A stretch of 64,000 nucleotides of DNA, taken from Parabacteroides faecis. GTDB taxonomy: Bacteria; Bacteroidota; Bacteroidia; Bacteroidales; Tannerellaceae. A program made the position numbers and the translations under genes. The DNA lies in assembly GCF_014647375.1 (NCBI RefSeq), contig NZ_BMPB01000014.1:183322-247321 (forward strand), given 5' to 3'. The notes beneath the pieces are model-generated. The model saw only the letters and a list, made by a program, of their open reading frames with translations, ran no database searches and had not been told where the DNA came from. Shown here piece by piece: positions 49,403-58,652 of this stretch (within the stretch, counting starts at the first letter, position 1; each line of letters opens with the position of its first letter).

Positions 49403-51373
49403 ATGGGACATTGTAATTGCAACCACTGTCATAACGAACAAAAAAGTAAAGTTTCACCTTATCTTCTCCCGACAATCTCTTTTCTTATGTTATTGGGAGG
49501 GATCGCCCTACAGGTGATGGAAGCAGAGTTTTTCAATCAAACGATACGACTTATATGGTATGTGCTGGCTTATCTGCCGGTCGGACTGCCGGTTATGAAA
49601 GAAGCGGTAGAGAGTATCCGTGAAAAAGATATCTTCAGCGAGTTTACACTGATGTGTATTGCAACACTCGGTGCTTTTTATATCGGGGAATATCCGGAAG
49701 GAGTAGCCGTCATGTTGTTCTACTCTATCGGAGAACTATTCCAGGGAAATGCCCTGGCGAAAGCCCGTAAGAACATAAGCGCCCTGCTGGACGTCCGTCC
49801 TGAAACAGCAACCGTCGTGCGTAATAACGAATACTTCCGGACTGCCCCCGCCGATGTGACTCCGGGAGAGATCATTGAAGTAAAAGCCGGCGAACGGGTT
49901 CCTCTCGACGGGAAGTTACTAAGCGGGACTGCCGACTTCAACACGGCAGCCCTTACCGGGGAGAGCGTACCGCGTACGATCAGCCAGGACGAAGAGGTGC
50001 TGGCCGGAATGATCGTAACCGACAAAGTGATCCGCCTAGAGGTAACGAAACCTTATAACCAGAGTGCCCTGGCGCGTATCCTCGAACTGGTACAGAACGC
50101 ATCGGAACGGAAAGCTCCGGCAGAACTGTTCATCCGCAAATTCGCACGTATCTATACGCCGATCGTAACCGGAATGGCTTTCCTGATCGTTTTACTGCCT
50201 TATTTATATTCATTGATACAACCGGACTTCCTGTTTATTTTCAACGACTGGCTGTACCGGGCACTGGTATTTCTGGTTATCTCCTGCCCTTGTGCACTGG
50301 TTATCAGTATCCCACTGGGTTATTTCGGAGGGATCGGAGCCGCTTCCCGGCAAGGTATCTTATTTAAAGGAGGTAATTATCTGGATGCCATTACCAAAAT
50401 TAATACAGTCGTATTCGATAAGACCGGTACACTGACCAAAGGGATATTCGAAGTACAATCCTTATCAGCGGCCGATCATCTGTCGGAAAAAGAACTGCTC
50501 CGCATTATTGCTTCTGTTGAAAGCCGCAGCAACCATCCGATCGCCAAGGCGATTCTTTCCTATGCCCGTCAGCAACAAACGGAAATAGATACGACCATCG
50601 AAACAACCGAACTGGCAGGTTACGGATTAAAAGCAGTGATCGATGGAAAGGAAGTATTGGTCGGTAACACCCGCCTGTTGGATTCGGCAGGAATTTCATT
50701 CCATTCGGATGAAAATAAAGTTTCATCCGAGAGAAATTTTATTTTCTCCCGGTTGAATGAGATTCCCGAAACAGTTGTTGTCTGTGCCATCGACAGGCAA
50801 TATGCCGGTTATATCCTCCTGGCCGATACGCCTAAAGAGGATGCAGCAACAGCTATCAAACAATTAAAAGAATTAAATATTAATAACTTAGAGATATTAT
50901 CCGGAGATAAACAAATAATTGTTTCTAAATTAGCTACCCGTTTAGGAATCCCGCATGCATACGGTGATCTCCTGCCGGAAGGCAAAGTTGCCCATCTGGA
51001 AGAGCTGAAACGGAATCCGGAGAACCGGATAGCCTTTGTCGGTGACGGAATCAACGATGCTCCGGTACTTGCCCTGAGCGATATCGGTATCGCGATGGGC
51101 GGATTGGGCAGCGATGCTGCGATTGAAACGGCAGACGTGGTGATCCAGACCGACCAGCCCAGTAAAGTGGCTACGGCGATCCGCATCGGAAAGTTCACAC
51201 GCAATATCGTATGGCAGAACATTGCGTTGGCATTCGGAGTCAAGCTGGTCGTCCTGATCCTGGGAGCCGGTGGTGTCGCAACCATGTGGGAAGCTGTATT
51301 TGCAGATGTGGGAGTCGCCTTATTGGCGATCCTCAACGCAGTAAGAATTTTAAGGACAAACAACCCCGACTGA
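49403..51373 (+). CDS. Zn/Cd/Pb-type P1B ATPase
   Basis: 656 aa. A short N-terminal Cys/His cluster (MGHCNCNHCHNEQ) stands in place of an HMA domain. CPC at 295-297 in VISCPCALVISIPLGYF, phosphorylated Asp339 in FDKTGTLTKG, TGESVPR in the actuator, GDGINDAPVLALSDIGIAMG in the P domain. The last helices show N-x7-K (NIALAFGVK) and DVG, the P1B-2 signature for Zn2+, Cd2+ and Pb2+. It exports these ions from the cytoplasm. It is co-transcribed with a Fur-family regulator one base downstream. Confidence 0.94.
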   Translation: MGHCNCNHCHNEQKSKVSPYLLPTISFLMLLGGIALQVMEAEFFNQTIRLIWYVLAYLPVGLPVMKEAVESIREKDIFSEFTLMCIATLGAFYIGEYPEGVAVMLFYSIGELFQGNALAKARKNISALLDVRPETATVVRNNEYFRTAPADVTPGEIIEVKAGERVPLDGKLLSGTADFNTAALTGESVPRTISQDEEVLAGMIVTDKVIRLEVTKPYNQSALARILELVQNASERKAPAELFIRKFARIYTPIVTGMAFLIVLLPYLYSLIQPDFLFIFNDWLYRALVFLVISCPCALVISIPLGYFGGIGAASRQGILFKGGNYLDAITKINTVVFDKTGTLTKGIFEVQSLSAADHLSEKELLRIIASVESRSNHPIAKAILSYARQQQTEIDTTIETTELAGYGLKAVIDGKEVLVGNTRLLDSAGISFHSDENKVSSERNFIFSRLNEIPETVVVCAIDRQYAGYILLADTPKEDAATAIKQLKELNINNLEILSGDKQIIVSKLATRLGIPHAYGDLLPEGKVAHLEELKRNPENRIAFVGDGINDAPVLALSDIGIAMGGLGSDAAIETADVVIQTDQPSKVATAIRIGKFTRNIVWQNIALAFGVKLVVLILGAGGVATMWEAVFADVGVALLAILNAVRILRTNNPD

Positions 51374-51374
51374 T

Positions 51375-51785
51375 ATGGAAGTTTATTTAGACATACTGAA
51401 CAGAAGAAAGATAAAGCCGACCGCTATCCGTTTGCTTATCCTGAAAGCCATGATGCAATTCGAGCGTGCCTTCAGTTCGCTCGACCTGGAAAACTATCTG
51501 GAGACAGTGGATAAATCGACAGTATCCAGGACGATCAACCTTTTTCTGGAGCATCACCTGGTTCATTGTATCGACGACGGTTCAGGCTCATTGAAGTATT
51601 CGGTTTGCGGAAACGAATGTAATTGTTCCGTGGAAGAACTTCATGCGCATTTTTATTGTTTAAAATGCCACCGGACGTTTTGTCTGCGCAATATTCCGGT
51701 CCCGATGGTGGAACTACCGCGTAATTTTACGCTGGAAAGTATCAACTACGTATTAAAAGGTTGCTGCGAAGATTGCTCAAAATAG
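51375..51785 (+). CDS. Fur-family metal-responsive regulator
   Basis: 136 aa. N-terminal winged helix (RKIKPTAIRLLILKAMMQFE, then KSTVSRTINLFLEHHLVHC) and a C-terminal dimer domain with HAHFYCLKCHRTFCL. Two CxxC pairs, C95/C98 and C131/C134, form the usual structural zinc site. It follows the Zn/Cd ATPase gene by one base, so it most likely controls that gene, perhaps through the palindrome at 49337-49351. Zur-like or another metal specificity cannot be told from the sequence. Confidence 0.9.
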   Translation: MEVYLDILNRRKIKPTAIRLLILKAMMQFERAFSSLDLENYLETVDKSTVSRTINLFLEHHLVHCIDDGSGSLKYSVCGNECNCSVEELHAHFYCLKCHRTFCLRNIPVPMVELPRNFTLESINYVLKGCCEDCSK

Positions 51786-51795
51786 ACAAAGACAC

Positions 51796-51803
51796 TATCT
51801 TTG
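51796..51803 (+). promoter_or_regulatory. -7 promoter element for cysS
   Basis: TATCTTTG, a perfect match, 69 bp before ATG 51873. The earlier in-frame TTG at 51801 lies inside it and is not a start. Confidence 0.7.
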
Positions 51804-51872
51804 CGGTCTGTCTTCCTTCCGGTTATGAAAATACGGGAGAAAGCAAAGCAACCTTTAAAGTATAAAACAGAT

Positions 51873-53348
51873 ATGGAACATCCATTAAGTATTTACAACA
51901 CGCTCACAAGAAAGAAGGAACAATTTATTCCGTTGCATGAACCCCACGTAGGCATGTATGTCTGTGGTCCGACGGTTTACGGAGATGCGCACCTGGGACA
52001 TGCCCGCCCGGCTATCACATTCGACCTGTTGTTCCGCTATCTTACACATATAGGATACAAGGTGCGTTACGTACGCAATATAACCGATGTCGGCCACCTG
52101 GAACATGATGCGGACGAAGGCGAAGACAAGATCGCCAAGAAAGCCCGTCTGGAACAATTGGAGCCGATGGAAGTGGTGCAGTTCTATCTGAACCGCTACC
52201 ATAAGGCGATGGACGCTCTCAACGTGCTTCCTCCCAGTATCGAACCGCATGCTTCGGGACATATCATCGAACAGATCGAACTGGTAAAAAAGATCCTCGA
52301 CAACGGATATGCCTACGAAAGCGAAGGCTCCGTTTATTTCGATGTAGAGAAATACAACAAAGATCATAACTACGGGGTCCTTTCCGGTCGCAATATCGAG
52401 GATATGCTGAATACGACCCGTGCACTGGACGGACAGGACGAGAAGCATAACCCGATCGACTTCGCACTCTGGAAATGTGCACAGCCGGAGCATATCATGC
52501 GCTGGCCTTCTCCATGGAGCAACGGTTTCCCCGGATGGCACTGCGAATGTACGGCTATGGGTAAGAAATACCTGGGACAGCATTTCGATATCCACGGGGG
52601 CGGCATGGACCTGATCTTTCCGCACCACGAATGCGAGATTGCACAGGCGGTTGCCTCACAGGGTGAGGATATGGTCCACTACTGGATGCACAATAACATG
52701 ATTACCGTCAACGGGCAGAAGATGGGTAAGTCATTGGGTAATTTCATTACGCTGGACGAATTCTTTACCGGCGACCATAAAATGTTGAGTCAGGCCTACT
52801 CGGCGATGACGATCCGCTTCTTTATCCTTCAGGCCCATTACCGCAGTACAGTAGATTTCAGCAACGAAGCACTGCAAGCGGCTGAAAAGGGATTAAGCCG
52901 TCTGATGGATGCTTATAACCATCTGCAGAAACTGACTGCTTCGGACGCTTCGACTGTCGATGTGAAAGACCTTCGCAGGAAATGTTACGACGCACTGAAT
53001 GACGACCTGAATTCACCGATCGTTATCTCTCATCTGTTCGATGCCGCCCGCGCCATCAACTCTGTAAAGGACGGCAACGCAACCATCTCTGCTGAGGACC
53101 TGAAAGAACTGCAGGACGTATTCCATACATTCATATTCGATATCCTGGGTATGAGAGACGAAGCTTCTGCCGGAGGCAACAACTACGAGACATTCGGCAA
53201 GGCTGTAGACTTGTTGCTGACTATCCGCCAGCAGGCGAAAGCAAACAAGGACTGGGCTACTTCCGACAAGATCCGTAACGAACTGACCGCCATGGGATTC
53301 GACATCAAGGATACCAAGGATGGGGCAGAGTGGAAACTTAGCAAATAA
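51873..53348 (+). CDS. cysS: Cysteinyl-tRNA synthetase
   Basis: 491 aa from ATG 51873 ([18 protein letters not shown]). Class I signature HLGH at 40-43 in [17 protein letters not shown] equivalent KMGKS in [20 protein letters not shown], and the zinc site with Cys31 (VCGPTV), the Cys of WHCECTAMG and the HHECE motif. It charges tRNA-Cys. An alternative ATG at 51825 (MKIREKAK...) would add 16 residues not typical of the family. Confidence 0.96.
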   Translation: MEHPLSIYNTLTRKKEQFIPLHEPHVGMYVCGPTVYGDAHLGHARPAITFDLLFRYLTHIGYKVRYVRNITDVGHLEHDADEGEDKIAKKARLEQLEPMEVVQFYLNRYHKAMDALNVLPPSIEPHASGHIIEQIELVKKILDNGYAYESEGSVYFDVEKYNKDHNYGVLSGRNIEDMLNTTRALDGQDEKHNPIDFALWKCAQPEHIMRWPSPWSNGFPGWHCECTAMGKKYLGQHFDIHGGGMDLIFPHHECEIAQAVASQGEDMVHYWMHNNMITVNGQKMGKSLGNFITLDEFFTGDHKMLSQAYSAMTIRFFILQAHYRSTVDFSNEALQAAEKGLSRLMDAYNHLQKLTASDASTVDVKDLRRKCYDALNDDLNSPIVISHLFDAARAINSVKDGNATISAEDLKELQDVFHTFIFDILGMRDEASAGGNNYETFGKAVDLLLTIRQQAKANKDWATSDKIRNELTAMGFDIKDTKDGAEWKLSK

Positions 53349-53358
53349 TCAACCGGTC

Positions 53359-53408
53359 AATGTGCTAATATGCCAATCGGAGTATCTTCATTGGCACATT
53401 GGCATATT
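53359..53408. repeat. Imperfect inverted repeat of the TGCCAAT/ATTGGCA family
   Basis: AATGTGCTAATATGCCAAT opposes ATTGGCACATTGGCATATT around a 12-nt loop, between cysS and the thioesterase gene. The same core words recur in the hairpin at 55451-55494. Confidence 0.6.
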
Positions 53409-53430
53409 TTCAAATTAGCATATTATCATA

Positions 53431-53838
53431 ATGACTATCAACGAATTTCTTCAGGGCGACAAATTTGCATTATTTGCCGGAGTAGAATTACTGGAAACGG
53501 GCAACGGCTATGCCAAAGCGCGTATGGAAATAAAGCCTATGCATCTGAATGGTGGTGGTGTTTGTCAGGGAGGAGCCATCTTTACACTGGCCGACCTGGC
53601 TTTCGCAGCGGCAACCAACAGCCATGCGCGGCTCACTCTGTCCATTACTTCCAATATCAATTTCTTCAAAGCCGAAAGCAAAGGCTTCCTTTATGCCGAG
53701 GCACGCGAAGTATTCAGTCACAAAAGACTGGCAAATTGTGAAGTTAATATTACAAACGAAGCAGGTGAACTAATCGCCACATTCAGCGGTTCCGGATACA
53801 GGAAAGATACGGAACTGCCGTTCGCCCCGATAGAATAA
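53431..53838 (+). CDS. PaaI-like hotdog-fold thioesterase
   Basis: 135 aa. LNGGGVCQGGAIFTLADLAF is the hotdog active-site helix with the Asp-containing TLADLAF, and NFFKAESKGFLYAEARE forms the following strands. Such enzymes hydrolyse acyl-CoA or aryl-CoA thioesters in the cytoplasm. The substrate is unknown. It lies 82 bp after cysS, separated by an inverted repeat, so co-transcription is uncertain. Confidence 0.9.
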   Translation: MTINEFLQGDKFALFAGVELLETGNGYAKARMEIKPMHLNGGGVCQGGAIFTLADLAFAAATNSHARLTLSITSNINFFKAESKGFLYAEAREVFSHKRLANCEVNITNEAGELIATFSGSGYRKDTELPFAPIE

Positions 53839-53961
53839 AAGCAAAATGTCAACGGACAAATAGCTTATCATAGCTTTATATACCTGAATAGCAAACGTAT
53901 AACGAAACAGGAAGAGATAAATATGTCAACTCCTTTTTTTGTTATACGTTTTTGTTTTCCC

Positions 53962-53969
53962 TACTTTTG
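53962..53969 (+). promoter_or_regulatory. -7 promoter element for the lipoprotein gene at 53999
   Basis: TACTTTTG, a perfect match, 29 bp before ATG 53999, with TTTG at 53938-53941 at -33 spacing. Confidence 0.7.
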
Positions 53970-53998
53970 ATTTTCCTGAAACTATAAATATACGAATT

Positions 53999-55429
53999 AT
54001 GAAACACAAGAAAATCAGAACAACGACAGCTATTCTATGTATCGGAACCATCCTGTGTGCCTGCGGAGGGAAACAAGCCACCCGTCAGGCGGACGAAACG
54101 GTTGAAGCTGCCCCTAAAGCACCGGTGATCATCGAGACCAATCATCTGAATCCCGGTGTACAATATACGGAAGAGCGAGGGATATCGCCAGCCAGTCCAC
54201 CTGTGATCCTGGACTTTACAGCCAAGTTACCCACGCAACCTTTCGCACTGAAGAATCATTTCAGTAAAGTAACCTGTGTCACGTTGAAAAGTCCCTTATC
54301 TCCCGAACAGGGTACTTTCCTTTACGATGCCAGCATCATTGTCTCTTACGACCGGGGAATGAGCAGTGCCAGCGGTGTGAATACAAAGATACAACTGCTG
54401 GAGAACCGGATCCTGACAAACGATCTCTTCGGTTCTTTTTGCTTTGATTCGAACGGGCAGATTACAGATACACTGCTGATCGCGCATATCGAGGGATTGA
54501 AATATGATCCTGCCACCCAGAAACTGGAATTTCATGCCAATAACAGGAAAAGCCCGATTGGCAATATCAGCCTGGAACCGGGAAACCAATACAGCTATGC
54601 AGGTAGGGACACTGTCAACAACTACAACATCATGGGATGGAAATCCCTTGAAGACGGCCGCCTGGTCGAAGAGATCCGCTTCATGGACGACAAACATTCG
54701 ACTTTGCTGGCCAGCCTGGACGATTCGACCCTGGTAAACGTATCGAGGAATTTCAGGTCACCGGACATGCTCACGACGTTCAATAAGAACTCATACGATA
54801 CCCTGTGCATATTCGGAAACTATAATCTCCCGACCGTTAAGTTAAGCGGACCGTATGCATTTCCTGAAAGCAACTGGACTTATAAGAACAAGGATAAATT
54901 CTATTTCAGACAGGCATTCAACGATACGATATTCAGTCTTTCCTCTCCTAACCGTTTGCAGCCGGAATATATCCTGCAATTCGGAGAAAACAAACTGACT
55001 ATAGACAACGGACTGTACGGAGATAAATCGCAGAAGTATGCTATCCAGTCGTGGGTGGACACGGATCATTTTATTCTTATCACTTATTCCAGAAATTACG
55101 ATTGCCCGAATACCCGTAAAGAGAAGAGCGTATTCTATTCCTATGCTTTATACAACAAGGATACAAAACAGTTATCGCTTATCCAGGATAATCATAGTTA
55201 CCCGGAAGAATTCCTTTTGCCGACGGAACTGCCGGACGGCATACCTGCCATCTTAGGAGAACTCACCTGGCAGGATAACAAATTGTTCACTTCTTACACC
55301 AAAAGAAAGCTGGAAGCCTTGCAGAAGATGGATAACTTTTCCAAATTGCCTGCAGAACAACAGGAACGCGTCCGGCAACTGGCCGGGACACTAGGGGAAG
55401 ATGAGATGATTGTGATGATACTTGAATAA
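53999..55429 (+). CDS. Large lipoprotein of unknown function, beta-propeller-like
   Basis: 476 aa from ATG 53999 (MKHKKIRTTTAILCIGTILC). Lipobox LCAC followed by GGKQATRQADE. The mature part is beta-rich with repeated short strand-turn units (GRLVEEIRFMDDKHSTLLAS, LTTFNKNSYDTLCIFGNYNL), as in a six-bladed propeller. It may belong to an uncharacterised Bacteroidetes DUF family; I cannot name it with confidence. The frame extends upstream to 53939, but the promoter lies between, fixing the start. It ends just before a convergent hairpin. Confidence 0.8.
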   Translation: MKHKKIRTTTAILCIGTILCACGGKQATRQADETVEAAPKAPVIIETNHLNPGVQYTEERGISPASPPVILDFTAKLPTQPFALKNHFSKVTCVTLKSPLSPEQGTFLYDASIIVSYDRGMSSASGVNTKIQLLENRILTNDLFGSFCFDSNGQITDTLLIAHIEGLKYDPATQKLEFHANNRKSPIGNISLEPGNQYSYAGRDTVNNYNIMGWKSLEDGRLVEEIRFMDDKHSTLLASLDDSTLVNVSRNFRSPDMLTTFNKNSYDTLCIFGNYNLPTVKLSGPYAFPESNWTYKNKDKFYFRQAFNDTIFSLSSPNRLQPEYILQFGENKLTIDNGLYGDKSQKYAIQSWVDTDHFILITYSRNYDCPNTRKEKSVFYSYALYNKDTKQLSLIQDNHSYPEEFLLPTELPDGIPAILGELTWQDNKLFTSYTKRKLEALQKMDNFSKLPAEQQERVRQLAGTLGEDEMIVMILE

Positions 55430-55450
55430 TGTGTCAATGTGGACAATGCG

Positions 55451-55494
55451 CCAATATGCCAATGTGTGGAATGCTATTCCCATTGGCATATTGG
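55451..55494. terminator. Hairpin terminator, TGCCAAT-family repeat
   Basis: Perfect 14-bp arms (CCAATATGCCAATG / CATTGGCATATTGG) enclose a smaller GGAAT/ATTCC stem; CACATTATTTTTTATT follows on the plus strand. It separates the lipoprotein gene from the convergent permease. Confidence 0.8.
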
Positions 55495-55505
55495 CACATT
55501 ATTTT

Positions 55506-57929
55506 TTATTCATACCGCAACGACCGGGCAGGTTTGCTGAGGATTGTTTTAGCAGTCTGCCAGCCTATGGTCAACAAGGAGATCACACACAATAAAATCA
55601 CCGGAACAAGGAAGAACCAGGCTTTCCAGTCGGTGCGGAATGAATAATGATCCAGCCAGCCGTCCATAACCCACCACGACAAAGGAAGTGCGATAACGAC
55701 CGCTACACCGATCAGGATAAAGAACTCGCGGCCCAACTCATAGAACAACTGTATTTTCGATGCACCCAACACCTTGCGTATTCCCATCTCACGCACCCTC
55801 GTCGAGCACGAGAACATCACCAATACCCAAAGCCCCATACAGGAAATGAAAATCGCCAGTATGGCAAAGAGGGCAACAATCAGGCCGAACACCTCATCCT
55901 GGCGGTATTGCTGGTCGAAGAACTGATCCAGGAAGAAATAGTCGAAGCTGGAATCAGGGAAATAACGGTTCCATATCTCTTCCGACTGTTTCACCAGCTC
56001 ACGGGGATTCGCATTCTCCATAACGACAGAGATATAACGCTGTTTCATCCAGCTCAACTTATCGTGCAAGGCGAACAGAAGAGGCGTATACCCCTTATTC
56101 AGCGATTGCTGGTGATAGTCTTTTACAACCCCGATGATCTGCATCGGCTGGTCAACAGTCTCCACGGAGAGACGTTCGCCCAGAGCAGCCTCCGGCGAAG
56201 CAAAACCCAATGTGCGGACAGCCGTTTCGTTCAGGACGATATTATAGACATCCCCTCCGAAATCTTCTGCAAAGCCACGCCCGGCAACAAATTCCAGGTC
56301 ATACGCATCCAGATAATACACATCGCTGTTAAGCATTTCCAGTAAACGGGTCTGTTTCGTCACGTCGCTCAGGCGGACAATCGACAGGAAGTCGGTCACC
56401 TCCGTCCCAGGAACGGCACCGGAAACCGTCACGTTCTTCACAGACGGCAATGCCTTCAACTCCCGTTTCATGGCAGTCAGCTTGGTAGCCATATCCTCAC
56501 AATGAGCCGGAAATTTCAGCACCAATGTCTGGTCGACACGCACACCCAACGAAGCCTGACGCATATACTGTAACTGTGCATAAACGATCAGCGTGCCGCA
56601 CAACAATGCCAGAGACGCCGTATATTGCAATACAACCAACACCTTACGGGTCAGCGTCGCATTTTTCGTATGCGTAAATTTACCTTTCAACATTTTGATC
56701 GGCTTAATACCCGATAGGATTGTTGCCGGATAGAAACCGGACAGGAAAACACCCAGTGCAAATATCAGCAGCAGCATCCAACCCAAAGAGGTCGTTACCC
56801 ACACGGAGAAACCCAGATCACGCGATGTCAGGTTATTGAATGCAGGCATCAGCGCCTCCATCAACCCGAGCGCCAGGATAAAGGCAATCCCGTTCGTCAC
56901 CAACGATTCAAACAGGAACTGAGTAACAATCTGCCGGCGACTTGCCCCCGAAGCCCGGCGTATCCCGATCTCTTTGGCACGCTCCATCGAACGGGCTACC
57001 GTCATATTGATATAATTGATCCAGGCAATGCACAGGATCGCCAACGCCGTACAGATCAGAACCAGCATGGACGAACGGTTCCCTTTCGTCTCCGGCTCAT
57101 AGGCTTTCTGGGGATTCAGGTGGATTTCCTTCAAGTTGGTCAGCTGGATTGCCCAGGTTTTATTCTTCAAGGCTTCCTCCGTTTTATATTTCTCTGCCAT
57201 CGCAGGGAAAGCATCTTCGACCTGCTTCTTCATATCGGCAGATTTCAGGAGAACATACGAATACACCTCATGCCGGTACCAGTATTCATCCATCCATTTC
57301 GGAAGTGTTTCATATGAGATCAGCATGCTGTAACGCACATGCGAGTTGACAGGCATATCCTTCATGATACCCGTCACTTCGCATGCTTCCTCGCCGATAT
57401 TACTGCGGAAGATCAATATCTTCCCGATCGGGTCGGCACCCTTGAAATATTTACGGGCAATGCGTTCTGTGATAACTACTTTTTTCGGTCCATCCAGGCA
57501 GGTGTTCTTATCCCCTTTCAATAACTCGAAATCGAAGAAGTTAAAGTAATTCTTCTCAGCGTAGCCGATGTTCGTTTCACGGTAGAGAAGTTCATTGTAT
57601 TTAACGATTTGTTCGGGGTAATACTGGCTACCCACACGGGTATAGTCTTCTACTCCGGCCAGGTTGCGTTTCATGGCAGTAGCATAACCTGCCGAGCTGG
57701 AAGCCCAGTTGTCGGTCATCTCGCCGTTCTCGAAAAAGCGTGCTTCCACACGGAAAATACGGTCGGCGCGGCTGTGCATATGGTCGTAGCTGTATTCGAA
57801 AGCCACATAAGTCAGGATCAGCAGGGCGGCCGCCATTCCGATCGCCAGGCCGAGTATATTGATTGCACTGAAGCCTTTTTTCTTTGTCAGGCTGCGCAAG
57901 GCACTGTTCCAATAATTTGATATGATCAT
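55506..57929 (-). CDS. MacB/FtsX-type ABC transporter permease
   Basis: 807 aa from ATG 57929 (MIISNYWNSALRSLTKKKGF). Two FtsX domains, each with a preceding periplasmic MacB_PCD segment: helix SAINILGLAIGMAAALLILT near the start, periplasmic VTGIMKDMPVNSHVRYS, then helix clusters near 280-420 and 660-800 (EMGIRKVLGASKIQLFYEL). The start at 57992 is rejected because it overlaps the ATPase gene. It is the last gene of the export operon and is similar in layout to the other permease at 58653. Confidence 0.93.
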   Translation of the reverse strand: MIISNYWNSALRSLTKKKGFSAINILGLAIGMAAALLILTYVAFEYSYDHMHSRADRIFRVEARFFENGEMTDNWASSSAGYATAMKRNLAGVEDYTRVGSQYYPEQIVKYNELLYRETNIGYAEKNYFNFFDFELLKGDKNTCLDGPKKVVITERIARKYFKGADPIGKILIFRSNIGEEACEVTGIMKDMPVNSHVRYSMLISYETLPKWMDEYWYRHEVYSYVLLKSADMKKQVEDAFPAMAEKYKTEEALKNKTWAIQLTNLKEIHLNPQKAYEPETKGNRSSMLVLICTALAILCIAWINYINMTVARSMERAKEIGIRRASGASRRQIVTQFLFESLVTNGIAFILALGLMEALMPAFNNLTSRDLGFSVWVTTSLGWMLLLIFALGVFLSGFYPATILSGIKPIKMLKGKFTHTKNATLTRKVLVVLQYTASLALLCGTLIVYAQLQYMRQASLGVRVDQTLVLKFPAHCEDMATKLTAMKRELKALPSVKNVTVSGAVPGTEVTDFLSIVRLSDVTKQTRLLEMLNSDVYYLDAYDLEFVAGRGFAEDFGGDVYNIVLNETAVRTLGFASPEAALGERLSVETVDQPMQIIGVVKDYHQQSLNKGYTPLLFALHDKLSWMKQRYISVVMENANPRELVKQSEEIWNRYFPDSSFDYFFLDQFFDQQYRQDEVFGLIVALFAILAIFISCMGLWVLVMFSCSTRVREMGIRKVLGASKIQLFYELGREFFILIGVAVVIALPLSWWVMDGWLDHYSFRTDWKAWFFLVPVILLCVISLLTIGWQTAKTILSKPARSLRYE

Positions 57930-57945
57930 ATTCGTTGTTATCTGA

Positions 57946-58635
57946 TTATTTGATGGAAATATTGTTTCTATCTTCCGATACGATTTTTCCATCTAATAAG
58001 TGGATCACGCGATGGGCATATTTCGCATCCCGCTGTGAGTGGGTAACGATCACGATCGTCGTCCCCTGCCGATTCAGTTCGCTAAGCAACTCCATTACTT
58101 CAACACCATTGGTAGAATCCAGGTTACCTGTCGGTTCATCCGCCAGGATCAGGTTACAGTCCGTCACCACGGCACGGGCAATAGCGACACGCTGCTGCTG
58201 ACCACCGGACAACTGTTGCGGGAAATGTCCGGCGCGATGGGCAATATTCATACGGTCCAATACCTCCATTACCTTCTTTTTCCGGTCCGCTTTCTTTCCG
58301 TTCAGATAGACCAGCGGCAGTTCCACGTTCTCGAAAACCGTCAGCTCGTCTATCAGGTTGAAGTTCTGGAAGACAAAGCCGATGTTCCCTTTCCGGAAAG
58401 AAGTCAGCTGGCTCTCGCTCATCTTATCTATCTCTTTGCCTTCAAAGTAATATTTACCGGAAGTCGATGAATCCAATGTTCCCAGGATATTCAGCAGGGT
58501 GGACTTTCCACATCCCGAAGGCCCCATGATAGCGACAAACTCGCCTTTCTTTATCTCCAGGCTTACCTCATTCAATGCTTTGGTCTGTACATCTTCCGTT
58601 GTGAAGAGCATAGACAGTTTTTCTGTTTTAATCAT
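57946..58635 (-). CDS. ABC transporter ATP-binding protein (MacB/LolD-like)
   Basis: 229 aa. Walker A GPSGCGKST at 38-46, signature QQLSGGQQQRVAIARA, Walker B LILADEPTGNLD with the H-loop in IVIVTHSQRD. It energises the permeases encoded on both sides. The single ATPase gene between two permease genes implies it serves both, either as homodimers with each or with a permease heterodimer. It lies 17 bp after the upstream permease and 16 bp before the downstream one. Confidence 0.96.
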   Translation of the reverse strand: MIKTEKLSMLFTTEDVQTKALNEVSLEIKKGEFVAIMGPSGCGKSTLLNILGTLDSSTSGKYYFEGKEIDKMSESQLTSFRKGNIGFVFQNFNLIDELTVFENVELPLVYLNGKKADRKKKVMEVLDRMNIAHRAGHFPQQLSGGQQQRVAIARAVVTDCNLILADEPTGNLDSTNGVEVMELLSELNRQGTTIVIVTHSQRDAKYAHRVIHLLDGKIVSEDRNNISIK

Positions 58636-58652
58636 ATTTCTTTGTTTATAAA

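Noticed and set aside
51801-51872. Early TTG start for cysS
   Set aside because: The TTG is inside the -7 promoter element, and CysS proteins start at the later Met.
51885-52628. 247-codon open frame opposite cysS
   Set aside because: Shadow of a conserved gene, with no promoter or recognisable motif.
53939-53998. Earlier start for the lipoprotein at 53999
   Set aside because: It would place 20 residues ahead of the signal peptide and crosses the promoter at 53962-53969.
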